From assembly GCA_038380795.1 (NCBI GenBank), contig CM076261.1:95998418-96062417 (forward strand): 64,000 bases of DNA, given 5' to 3'. This DNA comes from Pyrocephalus nanus. Its lineage: Eukaryota; Chordata; Aves; Passeriformes; Tyrannidae. Shown in pieces: positions 32,671-44,282 of this stretch. The translations under genes were made by a program, and so were the position numbers. How positions within the stretch are numbered: the first letter of the stretch is position 1; each line of letters opens with the position of its first letter. Below the pieces are notes generated by a model. The model made no database searches and had not been told where the DNA came from. It saw only the letters and a program-made list of their open reading frames with translations.

Positions 32671-33230
32671 TGTTATAAGTTACTTCTTTTCTTGAATTTT
32701 GAAGATGGCAAAAATACCTGCAGGTCAAAGAAATAAAGCAAGAGGTTTTTATTGCAGTGCTGATTACCCATTTCCAGCACTGGGTGCACTTCTGAACCAT
32801 AGAAAGCGCACACCGTTATTTGAAAATCGTGCTTTTTTTGTACCCTTCGATATCAGCTGCTGAATATTCATTCATTGTCTGTTTGTTGCCTTAAAAGGTA
32901 ATTATTCTGCTTTGGAGGTGGGTGTTAGGTTTTGGCTGGTTGTAACATATCTCCCCTGGGCTTTTACAGGAGGGTCTTGCATCATCCCCAAGGCATGCGG
33001 GGTCTCTCTGTGTATTCACATGGCACAGAGGAATACATTTTTATTTATAATTTGTACCCTGTTCCCGGCCGCAAAAGATTCTCTGGTGTTAGGTCCAGGC
33101 GGGACCCTTCACCTTACAGCTTCCACGGTACGCCTGTAAGTTAGTAAATAGACATAAATACTTATTTTGTTAGTACCGTCTGTTTATGTTACTTTGCTTG
33201 GAATAAAACCGGGTTCCTCTACTTATCACA
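32671..33230 (+). mobile_element. Solo LTR, type A, copy 2
   Basis: 560 bp, apparently identical to 12559-13118 with the same flanks, so it was copied as part of the segment rather than inserted twice. Confidence 0.75.
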
Positions 33231-33386
33231 GGGCTGTGACCCCAATTCCCTTATTCTGCATTCAAACCGTGAGGTCTCATAACGTATCACCTGTAAGTTG
33301 TAACATCTGGTACATGTGAGCAGGAAGCTATAATTACTGGTGATGGGTCTGTGTGGTCCTCTGTCCTCCTCTGTCCTGGTGCAGAC

Positions 33387-34124
33387 ATTCCTTTGTGGAA
33401 TTGTGTGATTCCATGTCCTGCCCTTGAGGCCGTGTCCATCTCCCCTTGGCGGCAGCTTTCAAGGGACAGTTGGTGTTTAGGAGCAGTTCCGTGGAATCTG
33501 CGTCTCCAGCAGGGCTGAATCAGCAGTGGAAGCCTTGGAGAATTTGGGTGTCAGCAGTGAGGTCACCCCATGTTCTCATGTGCTCTCATTTGTGGGTGTG
33601 TTGTGGAGCGTGGACCCTCTTCTTTTGTACAACTGGGTGTAAATAAATCCCTGTGGTGCCCCCAGGAATGCCAGGGGAGCTCCTTGATGTGCTGTGGAGG
33701 TCACTGTTGATTGGTTTGAAAGGTCATCAATCCTCCAAGGGCTTCCTTATGGTGGAAAGAGGCCTCAGCCCCTCCTGCTCTGAAGGAAGCAAGAGGATGG
33801 ATGTGGAACTGCAGAAGCTGGTCAGGGTGGCCTTGTTCCAGTGTTGTGTTCCATGTCATTTCTCACATTTACAGGACATTTACTCTGTGATCTGAACTGT
33901 ATTTCATACCTGATCAAGGAATCCAATCAAGAAGGATCAAATTGGGCTGGCTCCCTTTGTTTCCAGGCTGGTCTGTGATGTCACTGCGCTGATTCCGCAT
34001 TGAAGCCGTGAGGTTTCCTGCACATGACCCGTCAGTTTTAGTGTTGTGGTCCTGTGAGCAACAAACCACAATTACCAGTGGAAGGTCAGTGAGCTCCTCC
34101 TTCCCCCTCTGTCCTGGTGTGGGC
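33387..34124. repeat. 740-bp upstream spacer repeat above FK6
   Basis: Array-to-array spacing 738 bp. The second half departs from the FK2 counterpart. Confidence 0.75.
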
Positions 34125-34399
34125 ATTCCTTTGTGGAATTGTGGGATTCCATGTCCTGCCCTACAGGTTGTGTCCGTCTGACCTTGGTGGCAGCTTTTCA
34201 ATGTGAGTTTTGGAGACCAAAGGTTGGTGTTGAAAGGTTGTGTCAGGGAGTGCTGGAGATGTGAGCAAAGCTTTGGAGAGGTGGGTGTGATCAGTGAGGT
34301 CCCCCCGTGTCCCTTGTGTGCTGTGGTTTGGGGTGTGTTGTGAGGAGGGGCCCCAAACCATCCCAGCCCTGTCAGGCTGCTCTGGGCTTTCCCTTGTGC

Positions 34400-35110
34400 C
34401 TGGGCTGAGGTGTTGCCCCTTCCCTCACCTTCCATCCCTCTCCCCTTTTCTGCCACCTGCCCAAGCCTTTCCCTGGACCTGACTGTTCCTGCTGACTGTG
34501 CTCGGGGGGGGGTTGGTTGCATCTCCCTTTTAAGGGTTTGATAGCTGTGTCCTTTTGGGCCCTGTCCTGGGCTGAGTGCCAGGGGGTGAGGTCCCTTCTC
34601 TGGGCATCTTTTGTGTCTGCTGGGCAGGAAGAGGATTTGGGGGTGCCCAGGGTTGTTGGACACGAGCATTGCCTGATCCCAGAGCCTGCCCAAAAGGCCA
34701 GGCTGTGTCAGTTCCCAGTGTGGGGGGTGAGAAGTGTCTGCAGGGCTGGGCCCAGAGCCTTGGGGTGAGTGGCCCAAAGGGCAGATGGAACAAGTGTGCA
34801 GTGCTGTAGGCCAGGAGCTGCATCCCTTGGGCCAGCCCTGAAAACAGGAGTGGTCATGGCCATGGCCAAGTCCTGGAGTTGAGCAAGAGCAGGGGCACAG
34901 TGCTGTTTGTGGGAGGGCTCAGCCCAGGCAGGAGGAATGTCTGGGCATCAATTGGATCAGTTGCTTTGTTATCAGAAAATGCCTGTGTTGTCCTGGGGAA
35001 GGATAAGCAGACACAGATGTGGCCATGGACATTGGTGGGAAAATAGGCCAGAAGTCTCCAGGTCAGGACTGGGACAAGTGCTGTGATTAAGTAGTTGGAG
35101 GAGACTCTTT
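34400..35110. other. Unrecognised spacer below FK7
   Basis: No gene and no clear repeat. A run of nine G lies near 34505. It leads into CR1 remains from about 35110. Confidence 0.5.
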
Positions 35111-35635
35111 CTGTCTCCTCAGCACTGGTGGTGTCCCATGTGAGGTCTGTTGGAAGAGCTGGGCTCTCCAGTGGAAGAAGCTCATGGAACTTGGGGAATC
35201 CAGAAAAGTGAATGGCCACAAAGATCCTGAAGGGGCTGGAGCATCTTGGTTAGAGGAGAGACTGAGAGAGCTGGGAGTGCCAGGAGACAAGGCTGGCCAG
35301 GGCAGGGTCATCAGTAGGGGTGAATCCCTGGTGGCAGGGAAGGAAGTGGAGGGAGCCCAGCTCTTGTCAGCAGAGCACACGGGCAGGACAAGGGGCCATG
35401 GGCACAAGGGAAACAGATGGAGTTCTGTGATCAAGGATGACAAGGATTTTTCATGCGCTGCAGATGAGAGAGTGGAAGAGGAGGTGGAGTCTCTGTCCTG
35501 GCAGATCTAACACTGAACTGGCCCTGGTCCTGGAAATCCTGCTCTTGCTGGCCCTGCTTGAGCAGAAGATTGAAAGCAATTGAACTGCAGAGCTTCAGCC
35601 AAACCAGAAGATATTGGGACTCTGTTTGGTGGGCA
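35110..35635 (+). mobile_element. Decayed CR1 fragment below FK7
   Basis: Carries the GGAGCATCTTGG..AGAGAGCTGGGAGTGCC stretch seen in module M and the worn 3' end. Segment Q follows. Confidence 0.55.
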
Positions 35636-35955
35636 GGTGTGAGAGTGGTGGTGGGTGAGAGAGTTTGTGCAGTGTGTGCTGGCCCAGAGAGACTTTGGCA
35701 GAGGCTGTGCAGGAGAGCATTGTTGTGGGGAAGCCTTTGGTGCAGCAGGTGCTGGGTTTGTGCCCCGTTCTGGAAGGGCCCCAGCCTGTGCAGTGTGTGT
35801 GTTAGTGCTGGGGGGGTATTTGCTGACAAAGGGGTTGTGGCTCTTGCCCAACTGCCCAGGAGCCCGTTGATCTCCGGCATTGTGGTGGGTGAGGATCTAA
35901 GCCCATGGGAAATAAAAAAGGCAAGGAGTCATCTGAATGTGTGCTGCAGGAGAAC

Positions 35956-35961
35956 TTTATT
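35956..35961 (-). terminator. FK7 poly(A) signal AATAAA
   Basis: 146 nt after the stop, class I 3' UTR. Confidence 0.8.
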
Positions 35962-36107
35962 GAGACAAAAGAGAGAAAAATCGGGAAAAAAGTAGAACGG
36001 ATTCAGTGTGAGGTGCAAGTAGAGCGATCATGTGATGAGGTCCATTTGTTGTATCAGATTTTTGCAGAGCCCTGAGCTGGTGGTGTGAGGGGCGTTGTGG
36101 AGGACCC

Positions 36108-36443
36108 TCAGCAGGTGGAGCAGCCCCTGGTGCCGTAGCAGCCCAGGCCTCCCAGGCCGTAGCCAAAGGCCCGGGCAGAGCCGAGGCCGTAGCCAAAGGC
36201 CCCAAAGGCGCCGGAGATGGGCTGTCCCTGGGCATTGAGCTCCGTGCCCAGGGCAGCCCCTGCGGTGGATCCGACGGCGGAGCTCTGGGGGAAGGAGGTC
36301 ATGATGGGCCCTGGCAGGGTGACGAGCACGGGGGAGGGCTGGATGAGGACGGTGGAGTCCTGGCACTGGGTGACACAGGGCTGGTTGCAGCTGTTGGCCA
36401 GCGGGGTGGGTGCGCAGGGGCGGCAGAGGTCGTAGCAGGCCAT
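36108..36443 (-). CDS. Feather-type beta-keratin FK7, 111 aa
   Basis: Leu40 and Thr60; the protein is identical to FK3. Intron 36464-36707; exon 1 ends at 36708. Class I 3' UTR, followed by a segment (about 35640-35780) that recurs almost unchanged downstream of FK3, FK5, FK6, FK9, FK11, FK12 and FK13. The promoter has a private change in the GC-rich stretch next to the TATA position (CCCACAGG where other copies read CCCGCAGG, plus strand), which removes one CpG. Confidence 0.95.
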   Translation of the reverse strand: MACYDLCRPCAPTPLANSCNQPCVTQCQDSTVLIQPSPVLVTLPGPIMTSFPQSSAVGSTAGAALGTELNAQGQPISGAFGAFGYGLGSARAFGYGLGGLGCYGTRGCSTC

Positions 36444-36777
36444 GGGTGTGGTGTGGAGGGGCCCTGTGAGGGCAGGGAAGAGAAGAGAAGAGGTGAGAAG
36501 AGCAGAGCAGAGAGGGGGCTGAGGCAGCGCAGGGCCGTGGGGGTGCGAGGGGCGGTGTTGGCGGAGGGCGAGGCAGTGGGGAGGCTGCTGTGGGGCTGTG
36601 GGGAGGCGTGAGGGCTGCTGAGGCTGGGGCAGAGCGTGCTGGGAGAGAGGGGCCAGGGGGGCGGTGTGGCAGGAGCAGGAGGGGGTTGTCAGGGGCTGCA
36701 GGCTCACCTTGTTGGCGGCACAGAAGGCAGGAGAAGGCGTCAGGAGAAGCGTGGCAGGGAGAGAGGCGCTGGGCCGG

Positions 36778-36785
36778 CTTTTCTG
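36778..36785 (-). promoter_or_regulatory. FK7 TATA-position box, variant CAGAAAAG
   Basis: Flank class P1, CRE-like TGATGTCA at 36925-36932. Confidence 0.65.
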
Positions 36786-37544
36786 CTGCTCCCACAGGGG
36801 CGGCACAGCCTTGGCCCAGCACTGTCAGCTGGCGGCAGCTTGGAGGGCTTGGTTTGTGGGAGGCTTGGGTGGTTGGAGGTGTGTCAGGGAGGGCTGAATA
36901 AACCCCCAGAGGCCAGGAGAGGTGTGATGTCATGAGGGAGGTGATTTGGTGGCCCTGATGTGCTGTGGTTTGTGGGTGCTTTGTGCTGACTGGGCCCCCT
37001 CTTGTTGTGTGGCACTGGATGTCCCTCAGTGCTTGTGTTGCACCCAGGAATGCTGAAGGAGCCATTTGATGTCCTGAGGAGGCCACTCTCCATCAGCTTG
37101 CCAAGGTCATAGAACTTTGGAGCACTTCCTGAGGGATCAAAGAGACCTTGTGCCCTTGAATCTTGAATGGGATCAACAGAGAGGATCTGGAAACTTTAAG
37201 GCTGCTCAGGCTGAATTCAGGCAGCTCAGGTTCTATTCCTATGGTGCATTTCGATTTCTGAGGTTTTTCGTCATAAGGTACTTGGTCATTTAAATTTTAT
37301 TTGTTGGCCTCCTGATGAAATGCAATAATCAAACCCCCAACAGAGCTCGATCTCTTTGTGCCCAGGCTGGCCTTGACTCCAATTCCCTTATTCTGCATTC
37401 AAGCCATGAGGTTTCATAACACATAACCCAATATTGTAACACCCTGTACCTGTGAGTAAACTATTATAATGACTGGTGATTGGTTAGTGGACTCCTCTCT
37501 CCTCTTCTGTCACAGTGCAGACATTCCTTTATGGAATTCTTTGA

Positions 37545-39070
37545 TCCAATGTGCTGCCTTCGAGGCCGTGTCCATCTGCCCTTGGTGGCAGCTTTGAGGA
37601 GTTGGTTTTTGGGAAGGTTGGCTTGTTGGGTGTGTGTCAGGGAGGGCTGAATAAACCAAAGGCAAAGGAAATTGGGGGTGCCCTCATTGAGGTCCCCCCG
37701 TGTCCCTGGTGTGCTGTGGTTTGGGGGCCCTTGTGAAGATGAGGCCCCAAAGCCTCCCAGGCAGAGCTGCCCCCCTGGAGCCGCGGGGAGAGTTTGCAGG
37801 GGGTTTGTCAGGCGAGCAGTGAGTGTTGGTGGGCAAGGGGAAGGCCTGGAGGAAGGTTTGCTGTGTGCCTTGGTGCAGCTGTGGCCTCAGGGCCTGAGGG
37901 GCTGCAGCCAGGAATGCTGAGGGAGCTGCCTGATGTGCTGGGGAGGCCACTGTGCTCCTCTTGCCATCAGCTGCTCCTGGGCACAGTGCCTGGGAGCGCT
38001 TGCTGAGGGCTGACAGAGAGCTCCTGCCTTGGTTTCTGGAGGCAGAGCAGGAGTGAGTGCCTGGAGAAGTGGCCTGTGCTCAGGTGCCCTCATTGCCAGG
38101 GTTACGGTGCCTTTGGATCTCTCAGATTTACAGTTCAGGAGACTCTGTCCTTGCAACTGAGTTTCATGAGGTCCTTTGGAAATTCAAGAAACAAACCACA
38201 GAGTGGGCTTGGTCCCTTTTTGCCCAGTCTTAGTTGTAGGTCAGATCTCTTCTGCAGCATTCAAGGTGTAAGGTGTCATAACCTGTAACCCAAAAGAGTG
38301 AATGTTGTTTTCCCATGAGCAAACCCCGTAGTTAGTAGGAGAAGGTCAGTGTGCTCCTCTGTCCTGCTCTGTCATGGCACAAGTGTTCCTGTATGAGTGG
38401 GGGAAGGATGAAAGCTCAGCAGTGCAGCTGCTGGGTCAGGATCTGATTTAGGTCCTTTAGGCGTTTTTGGGTAAACTGAAGTTGAGGGAAAGGATAAAAA
38501 GCCTTACAAAAATCCAAAGAAACTACATCCACCATATTCCCTTCATGCATGAGGTGGGTGACATAAAAAGAGAAGGACAATAAATCAGCCAGGAGAGACT
38601 TTCCCTGAGTGACCCCACCCTGGCTGTGCCTGATAGTCTCATTGTCCTTCCAGTGCCTTCCAGTCCCACCCTGTAGGATCTTCTCCATCATTTTTCTGGG
38701 TCCCCAGAGCAGCCTGGCAGGTGTGCAGTTCCTGCCTCCTCCCTGAGTGCCTGTGATAACTGGGGCTGAGTTGGGTGATTGCAGTGTCCCCAAAGGCCTG
38801 TGGTGACTGCCAGCAGGTGCCGAAATGCAGGCGAGCTGAGTGTGCTGAGGGTTGTCCCCCAGGGCAGCAGAGCTGTTGGGGAGGAAGAGGAGGGGAGGCA
38901 GGAAGGGGATCTGTGGCTGGGCCTTGCTGGGGCTGCAGGGCCTGGCAGGCAAGAGGCAGCTGGGCCAGGGCAGGACAGGGCTGGGGGTGCCAGGGAGTCA
39001 GGGGGTGTCAGGGCTCCCCCCAGAGAGGGGGGTTGTGTCCCTGCATGTGCAATAGTCCAGGGGAAGGGTT
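37545..39070. repeat. Segmental duplicate of 23470-25010
   Basis: Sits upstream of FK7, as the other copy sits upstream of FK4. Includes the antisense reverse transcriptase remnant at 38416-38690. Confidence 0.85.
38416..38690 (-). mobile_element. CR1-like reverse transcriptase remnant, antisense, copy 2
   Basis: Same motifs as 24341-24610 (VDVVSLDFCKAF). A few bases differ. Confidence 0.7.
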
Positions 39071-39119
39071 GGCTGAAGCAAAGGATGCAGAGGGAGCCAC
39101 CTGATGTCCTGGAGATGGA

Positions 39120-39620
39120 GGAGTCTCATGGAGTTCAGGCAGGAAAGATGCCCAGTCCTGTTTTTGGGGCAGAAAACCAGAACAGGGACACCAAGATACA
39201 GAATTGTCTGGAGGACTTTTCCTAGAGGAGCAGCTGAGAGAGCTTGGACTGCCAGGGGACAAGGGTGGAGTGGGGGTGTCATCAGTGTGTAAATCCCTGC
39301 TGGCAGGGAATGAAGCTCAGGGAGCCCAGCCCTTGTCAGCAATGCACTCGTGCAGGACAAGAAGCCCTTGCAGAGGTGACAAGAGGAGGAATTCCATGGG
39401 AAAGGAAGCCAAGCCTTCTTCATTGTGTGGGTGTTGACAGAGTGGAAGAGGTGGCAGGTTCTCCGTGCTGGGAGATCTAAAGCTGAACTGGAGATGGTCC
39501 TGGAAACCCTGCTGATGCTGGCCCTGCTTGAGCAGGGGGTTGGAGCAGCTGCACTCCAGAGTTCCTGCCCAACAGGAGGATTTTGTGACTGTTTGCTGGA
39601 AGGGTTCAGGAGTTGTGCTG
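39120..39620 (+). mobile_element. Decayed CR1 fragment below the keratin remnant
   Basis: Contains GTGTAAATCCCTGCTGGCAG and HRVEEVAGSP-like remains of the CR1 3' half. Confidence 0.5.
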
Positions 39621-39922
39621 GGGAATAGTTTGTGCAGTGTGTGCTGGATCCCAGAGACCTTGGTGTGGTGTGCACAGGTAAGACCAGTGTTGTGTGGAAG
39701 CCTTTGGTGCAGCAGGAGATGGGCTGGTCCCATGCTCTGAAAGGGCCCTCAAGCTGTGCCAGTCTGTGAGTTCGTGGTGGTGTCATCTTTGTTAAGAAGG
39801 GTTTGTGGTCCTGTCCCACCCCCCAATGGCCTGTTGAGCCTTGGTTTTGTGGCAAGTGATGTTGTGAGACCACTGGGAGAAAACATTAAAAGGAGTCATC
39901 AGAGGCTGTGCTGCAGGAGAAC

Positions 39923-40133
39923 TTTATTGAGACCGAAGAGTCAAAAGGCAGGAGCAGCCAGAGGAAGGGAGCAGGGGTGAGGGGCCAGTAGGGTGACCGT
40001 CACCCGAGGGGCTTTGGTTGCAGGAGATATTGGTGCAAGGGTAGGAAGGGCAGGTCCAGGGGGTGTGAGCTGTGGTGGAAGGACCCTCAGCAGATGCAGC
40101 CCCTGGTGCCGTAGCAGCCCAGGCCTCCTAGGC
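39923..40133 (-). pseudogene. 3' remnant of a deleted beta-keratin gene
   Basis: It begins with the usual keratin trailer and AATAAA (39923-39928), has a class III 3' UTR, a stop codon at 40087-40089, and then codons for only the last 14 residues ([14 protein letters not shown], the FK10-type ending). At about 40133 the match to keratin stops and the sequence jumps into the 3' flank of FK8 (compare 4791 onward). The head, beta core, intron and promoter are gone. It is best read as the scar of a deletion or unequal exchange between neighbouring units that removed most of a fourteenth gene. Confidence 0.85.
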
Positions 40134-40276
40134 AGGACATATTTCCTCCCAGACAACTCATAACCATTTTCTACCAGCCTTGATTGTTGATTGAATCCTG
40201 ACTTTATGCTGGATGAGTTTGGGAGCTTGGGACAAGAAAGGATGAGGAGGCATCTAATATTTTGCTGCAGGAGAAC

Positions 40277-40282
40277 TTTATT
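40277..40282 (-). terminator. FK8 poly(A) signal AATAAA
   Basis: 146 nt after the stop, class I 3' UTR. The region resembles that of FK1 and FK2. Confidence 0.8.
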
Positions 40283-40428
40283 GAGGGAAAAGAGTGAAAA
40301 ACCACAAGAAACCAGTGACAGAGATAAGGTGTAAGTGCAAGAAGAATGAACAATAGTCGAGGTCATTTTATTGTAGCAGATTTTGCAGAGCCCCGAGCTG
40401 GTGGTGTGAGGGGTGTTGTGGAGGACCC

Positions 40429-40764
40429 TCAGCAGGTGGAGCAGCCCCTGGTGCCGTAGCAGTCCAGGCCTCCCAGGCCGTAGCCAAAGGCCCGGGCAGA
40501 GCCGAGGCCGTAGCCAAAGGCCCCAAAGGCGCCGGAGATGGGCTGTCCCTGGGCATTGAGCTCCGTGCCCAGGGCAGCCCCTGCGGTGGATCCGACGGCG
40601 GAGCTCTGGGGGAAGGAGGTCATGATGGGCCCTGGCAGGGTGACGAGCACGGGGGAGGGCTGGATGAGGACGGTGGAGTCCTGGCACTGGGTGACACAGG
40701 GCTGGTTGCAGCTGTTGGCCAGCGGGGTGGGTGCGCAGGGGCGGCAGAGGTCGTAGCAGGCCAT
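40429..40764 (-). CDS. Feather-type beta-keratin FK8, 111 aa, Asp101
   Basis: Leu40/Thr60 body with a private Gly101-to-Asp change just before Cys102 (GGLDCYG), one base different from the other copies. It adds an acidic residue to a tail that otherwise has none. Intron 40785-41028; exon 1 ends at 41029. Class I 3' UTR. Promoter class P2 with consensus TATA. From about 40380 to 42030 the gene and its upstream region are a duplicate of the FK13 region (offset about 21,974), but FK13 has Arg40 and Gly101, so the coding part has since diverged or been converted. Confidence 0.94.
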   Translation of the reverse strand: MACYDLCRPCAPTPLANSCNQPCVTQCQDSTVLIQPSPVLVTLPGPIMTSFPQSSAVGSTAGAALGTELNAQGQPISGAFGAFGYGLGSARAFGYGLGGLDCYGTRGCSTC

Positions 40765-41098
40765 GGGTGTGGTGTGGAGGGGCCCTGTGAGGGCAGGGAA
40801 GAGAAGAGAAGAGGTGAGAAGAGCAGAGCAGAGAGGGGGCTGAGGCAGCGCAGGGCCGTGGGGGTGCGAGGGGCGGTGTTGGCGGAGGGCGAGGCAGTGG
40901 GGAGGCTGCTGTGGGGCTGTGGGGAGGCGTGAGGGCTGCTGAGGCTGGGGCAGAGCGTGCTGGGAGAGAGGGGCCAGGGGGGCGGTGTGGCAGGAGCAGG
41001 AGGGGGTTGTCAGGGGCTGCAGGCTCACCTTGTTGGCGGCACAGAAGGCAGGAGAAGGCGTCAGGAGAAGCGTGGCAGGGAGAGAGGCGCTGGGCCGG

Positions 41099-41106
41099 CT
41101 TTTATG
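41099..41106 (-). promoter_or_regulatory. FK8 TATA box, consensus CATAAAAG
   Basis: Promoter class P2, matching FK13 and FK4 upstream; no CRE-like site at the P1 position. Confidence 0.8.
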
Positions 41107-41499
41107 CTGCTCCCGCAGGGGCGGCACAGCCTTGGCCCAGGCCCTTGGGGCATTTCTCAGGCAGCAGCTCTTGCCTGGCCCAGCCTGGCCTGTCCTGAGC
41201 TGGGCGTGTTTTCCTTCCCCAGCTCTGCAATGTCCTGTCCTGCCCTTGAGGCCGTGTCCATCTGCCCTTGGCGGCAGCTTTGGAGATTCAGTTGGAAGTG
41301 GCAGGATTTGCATGGCAAGTGCATTTCTGGGAGGTTTGTAGACATGAGCAAAGCTTTGGTGGCAGAGGTGTCATCAGTGAGGTGACCTCATGCCACTCGT
41401 GTGCTGTGGTTTGTGGCTCTGTTGTGCAGAGTGAACGCTCTGCTGTGCTCCTGGATGTCCATCAGTCGTTGTGCTGCACCCAGGAATGCTGAGGGAGCT

Positions 41500-43400
41500 G
41501 CTTTTTGTTCTTGGGAGGTCCCTCTGCAATAGCCTGGAAAGGTCCTGGTGCCTGGGAGCACTTCCCGATGGCTGAAGGAAAGCTCATTCCCCTCCTGTCT
41601 TGAACAGGATCCAGAGGGATGATGTGGAAAGCTTGAGGTCTGTCAGGCTGAGCTCCTTCCCACTGCTCCATTCCATTTGGGTCTTCCAAAGTTGCCCAGC
41701 AGCAGATTCTGTCATTGAAACCGTGTTTCTTCAGCTCAGGAAGAATGCAGTGCACAAAGAGCACACACAGGCTGGATAATCTTTTTGCCCAGGCTGGTCT
41801 ATGACCTTAATTTACATATTCAGCCTTTGTGTCATAAGGTTTTGTAGCTTATAACCTGTAAATTTTGATATGCTGTAGCTCTGAGCCAAAGCCAGTAATT
41901 GCCATTAGAAGGTCAATGTGCTCCTCTTGACTCCTCTGCAATGGTGGGGGTGTTCCTGTGTGACCCAGGGAAGCAGGAAAGCCTCAGCAGTGCAGCTGCT
42001 GCTCCAGGATGTGGTTCAGGAGCTGTTTTGGGTGAGCTGATGTTGTGAACCTTCCAGGCTGGAGCTTTGGTCTTCCACCATTTCCATCCATTCCTGTGTT
42101 CTGCCAACCCTGCCAGGGGAAAAGAGGAGCCTTCAGGAGAGGGCAATTTGCAGGTGAGAGTGGCTGCACGATGGCCTTTGGCTCTTGCTGGCCACTTGTG
42201 CTGCTGGCAGAGCAAGGATCAAAATGTGGGAGAGAAGTGGGGCTGCCAGGGAGCCCTGGGGCCAGCGCTGGGGATGGGTCAGCAGGCAGATGGAGCCCCA
42301 GTCACTGTCCCCCTTGGAGCTCTGGCATCCCCCAGTTCTTCACCCAGGGCTGCCTGTGCTGCTGATCCCCAGCTGGACAATTGTCCTGTCCAGGAGGGTC
42401 CAGTGAGGGACAGGATCATCAACCTGCCTGAAGTGCCAAGGAATTGTGTTCCTCACATTCCCTTCATCTGCGAGTGGAGGGGCAGAAACACAGGAGGATA
42501 TGAAATCAGCCAGGAGAGACTTTCCCTGAGTGACCCCACCCTGGCTGTGCCTGATGTTCTCATTGTCCTTCCAGTGCCTTCCAGTCCCTCCCTGTAGGAT
42601 CTTCTCCATCATTGCTCTGGGTCCTCAGAGCAGCCTGGCAGGTGTGCAGTTCCTGCCTCCTCCCTGAGTGCCTGTGATAACTGGGGCTGAGTTGGGTGAT
42701 TGCAGTGTCCCCAAAGGCCTGTGGTGACTGCCAGCAGGTGCCGAAATGCAGGCGAGCTGAGTGTGCTGAGGGTTGTCCCCCAGGGCAGCAGAGCTGTTGG
42801 GGAGGAAGAGGAGGGGAGGCAGGAAGGGGATCTGTGGCTGGGCCTTGCTGGGGCTGCAGGGCCTGGCAGGCAAGAGGCAGCTGGGCCAGGGCAGGGCTGG
42901 GCTGGGGGTGCCAGGGAGTCAGGGGGTGTCAGGGCTCCCCCCAGAGAGGGGGGTTGTGTCCCTGCATGTGCAATAGTGCAGGGGGAAGGTTGGCTGAGCC
43001 CTGCAGTGCTGAGGGAGGGACCTGATGTCCTTGCACTGAACACACAGGAGTCTCATGGCATTCTGGAAGGGAAATGCAAATCCTTTGGTCTGGGAGGGAG
43101 TCTGCCCAGGTGGGAGCAAGGCCTGGCAGCCATTTGGGTAGAAAGGAGCTTCCCAAAGACAGGCCTCCTGGAAACCCCAAGGTTTAGTGGAGAACAAATC
43201 AACCTTGACAGGGCCATGTAGGTTTGCAGCCAATTGTCCCCCAGTGCCCAGGACAGCCCTGGGCAAAGAGTTGGGATCAAGTAACGGGAGGGGGCCCTTC
43301 ATGTCTCTGCAGCACTGGTGGGGTGCATGGGGGGCTGTGTGGGGTTCAGGGCTCCCCAGTGCGAGGAGAGCATGGTCCCAGTGGAGAGAGAGCAGTGCAG
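41500..43400. other. Upstream spacer of FK8, mixed repeats
   Basis: To 42030 it matches FK13 upstream. 42030-42340 is not recognised. 42340-42612 is an antisense reverse transcriptase remnant. 42620-42990 is the third copy of the conserved GC-rich block. No gene. Confidence 0.6.
42340..42612 (-). mobile_element. CR1-like reverse transcriptase remnant, antisense, copy 3
   Basis: Keeps SQGGVTQGKSLLAD, but the following LDF motif region is replaced by unrelated sequence. Confidence 0.55.
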
Positions 43401-43720
43401 GGGCACCAAGAGATAATGGGGCTGGACCAGCTTTCCTAGAGGAGAGGCCAAGAGAGCTAAGACTGCAGGAGACAGGGCTGGACACGAGGGTGTCATCAAA
43501 GGGTGTAAATCCCTGCTGGCAGGAAAGGAAGATGAATAATCACAGCTCTTGTCAGTAATGCACTTGTGCAGGATGAAAAGCCATGGGAACAGGGGAAAAG
43601 AAAAGGAATTCCAGGGGCAAAGATGGTGAGACCTTTTTTGGGGGATGAGGGTGGAAGAGGCTGTATGGTCTCCATCCTATCTAAAACTGAACTGGCCATA
43701 ATCTCCCACCCTGCTATGGC
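43400..43720 (+). mobile_element. Decayed CR1 fragment below FK9
   Basis: GTGTAAATCCCTGCTGGCAGG and CTTGTCAGTAATGCACTTGTGCAGGA-type remains; joined to segment Q at about 43835. Confidence 0.5.
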
Positions 43721-44128
43721 TGTCAATGTATGGGCTGGAACTGTTAAAGCAAATGCCCTAGAGACTTCCTTCCAAACCTGAATATTCTCTGCCTATGTTT
43801 ATTAGGAGAGCTTGAGAGTCCCGCTGGACCACTGAGTTTGTGCAGTGTGTGCTGGCCCAGAGAGACTTTGGCAGAGGCTGTGCAGGAGAGCATTGTTGTG
43901 GGGAAGCCTTTGGTGCAGCAGGTGCTGGGTTTGTGCCCCGTTCTGGAAGGGCCCCAGCCTGTGCAGTGTGTGTGTTAGTGCTGGGGGGGTATTTGCTGAC
44001 AAAGGGGTTGTGGCTCTTGCCCAACTGCCCAGGAGCCCGTTGATCCCTGGCATTGTGGTGGGTGAGGATCTGAGCCCATGGGAAATAAAAAAGGCAAGGA
44101 GTCATCTGAATGTGTGCTGCAGGAGAAC

Positions 44129-44134
44129 TTTATT
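44129..44134 (-). terminator. FK9 poly(A) signal AATAAA
   Basis: 148 nt after the stop, class I 3' UTR. Confidence 0.8.
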
Positions 44135-44282
44135 GAGACAAAAGAGTGAAGAGACAAGAGAAAGAAGTGGAAGGGATCCACTGTGAGGTGCAAGTAGAGC
44201 GATCAGGTGTTGAGGTCCTTTGGTTATAGCAGGTTTTTCCAGAGCCTCGAGCTGGTGGTGTGAGGGGTGTTGTGGAGGACCC

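Larger units (their letters stand above)
31405..33890. repeat. Segmental duplicate of 11293-13780 (FK6 side)
   Basis: See the FK2/FK6 block. The lower boundary coincides with the FK6 stop codon. Confidence 0.85.
40380..42030. repeat. Duplicate of 62354-64000 (FK8/FK13 block)
   Basis: Offset about 21,974 bp through the gene, P2 promoter and upstream spacer. The FK13 copy is cut by the window end. Confidence 0.8.

Noticed and set aside
34502..34512. Run of nine G near 34505 as a regulatory element
   Set aside because: A single homopolymer in unrecognised spacer, not repeated in other units; it may also be a sequencing-sensitive run.
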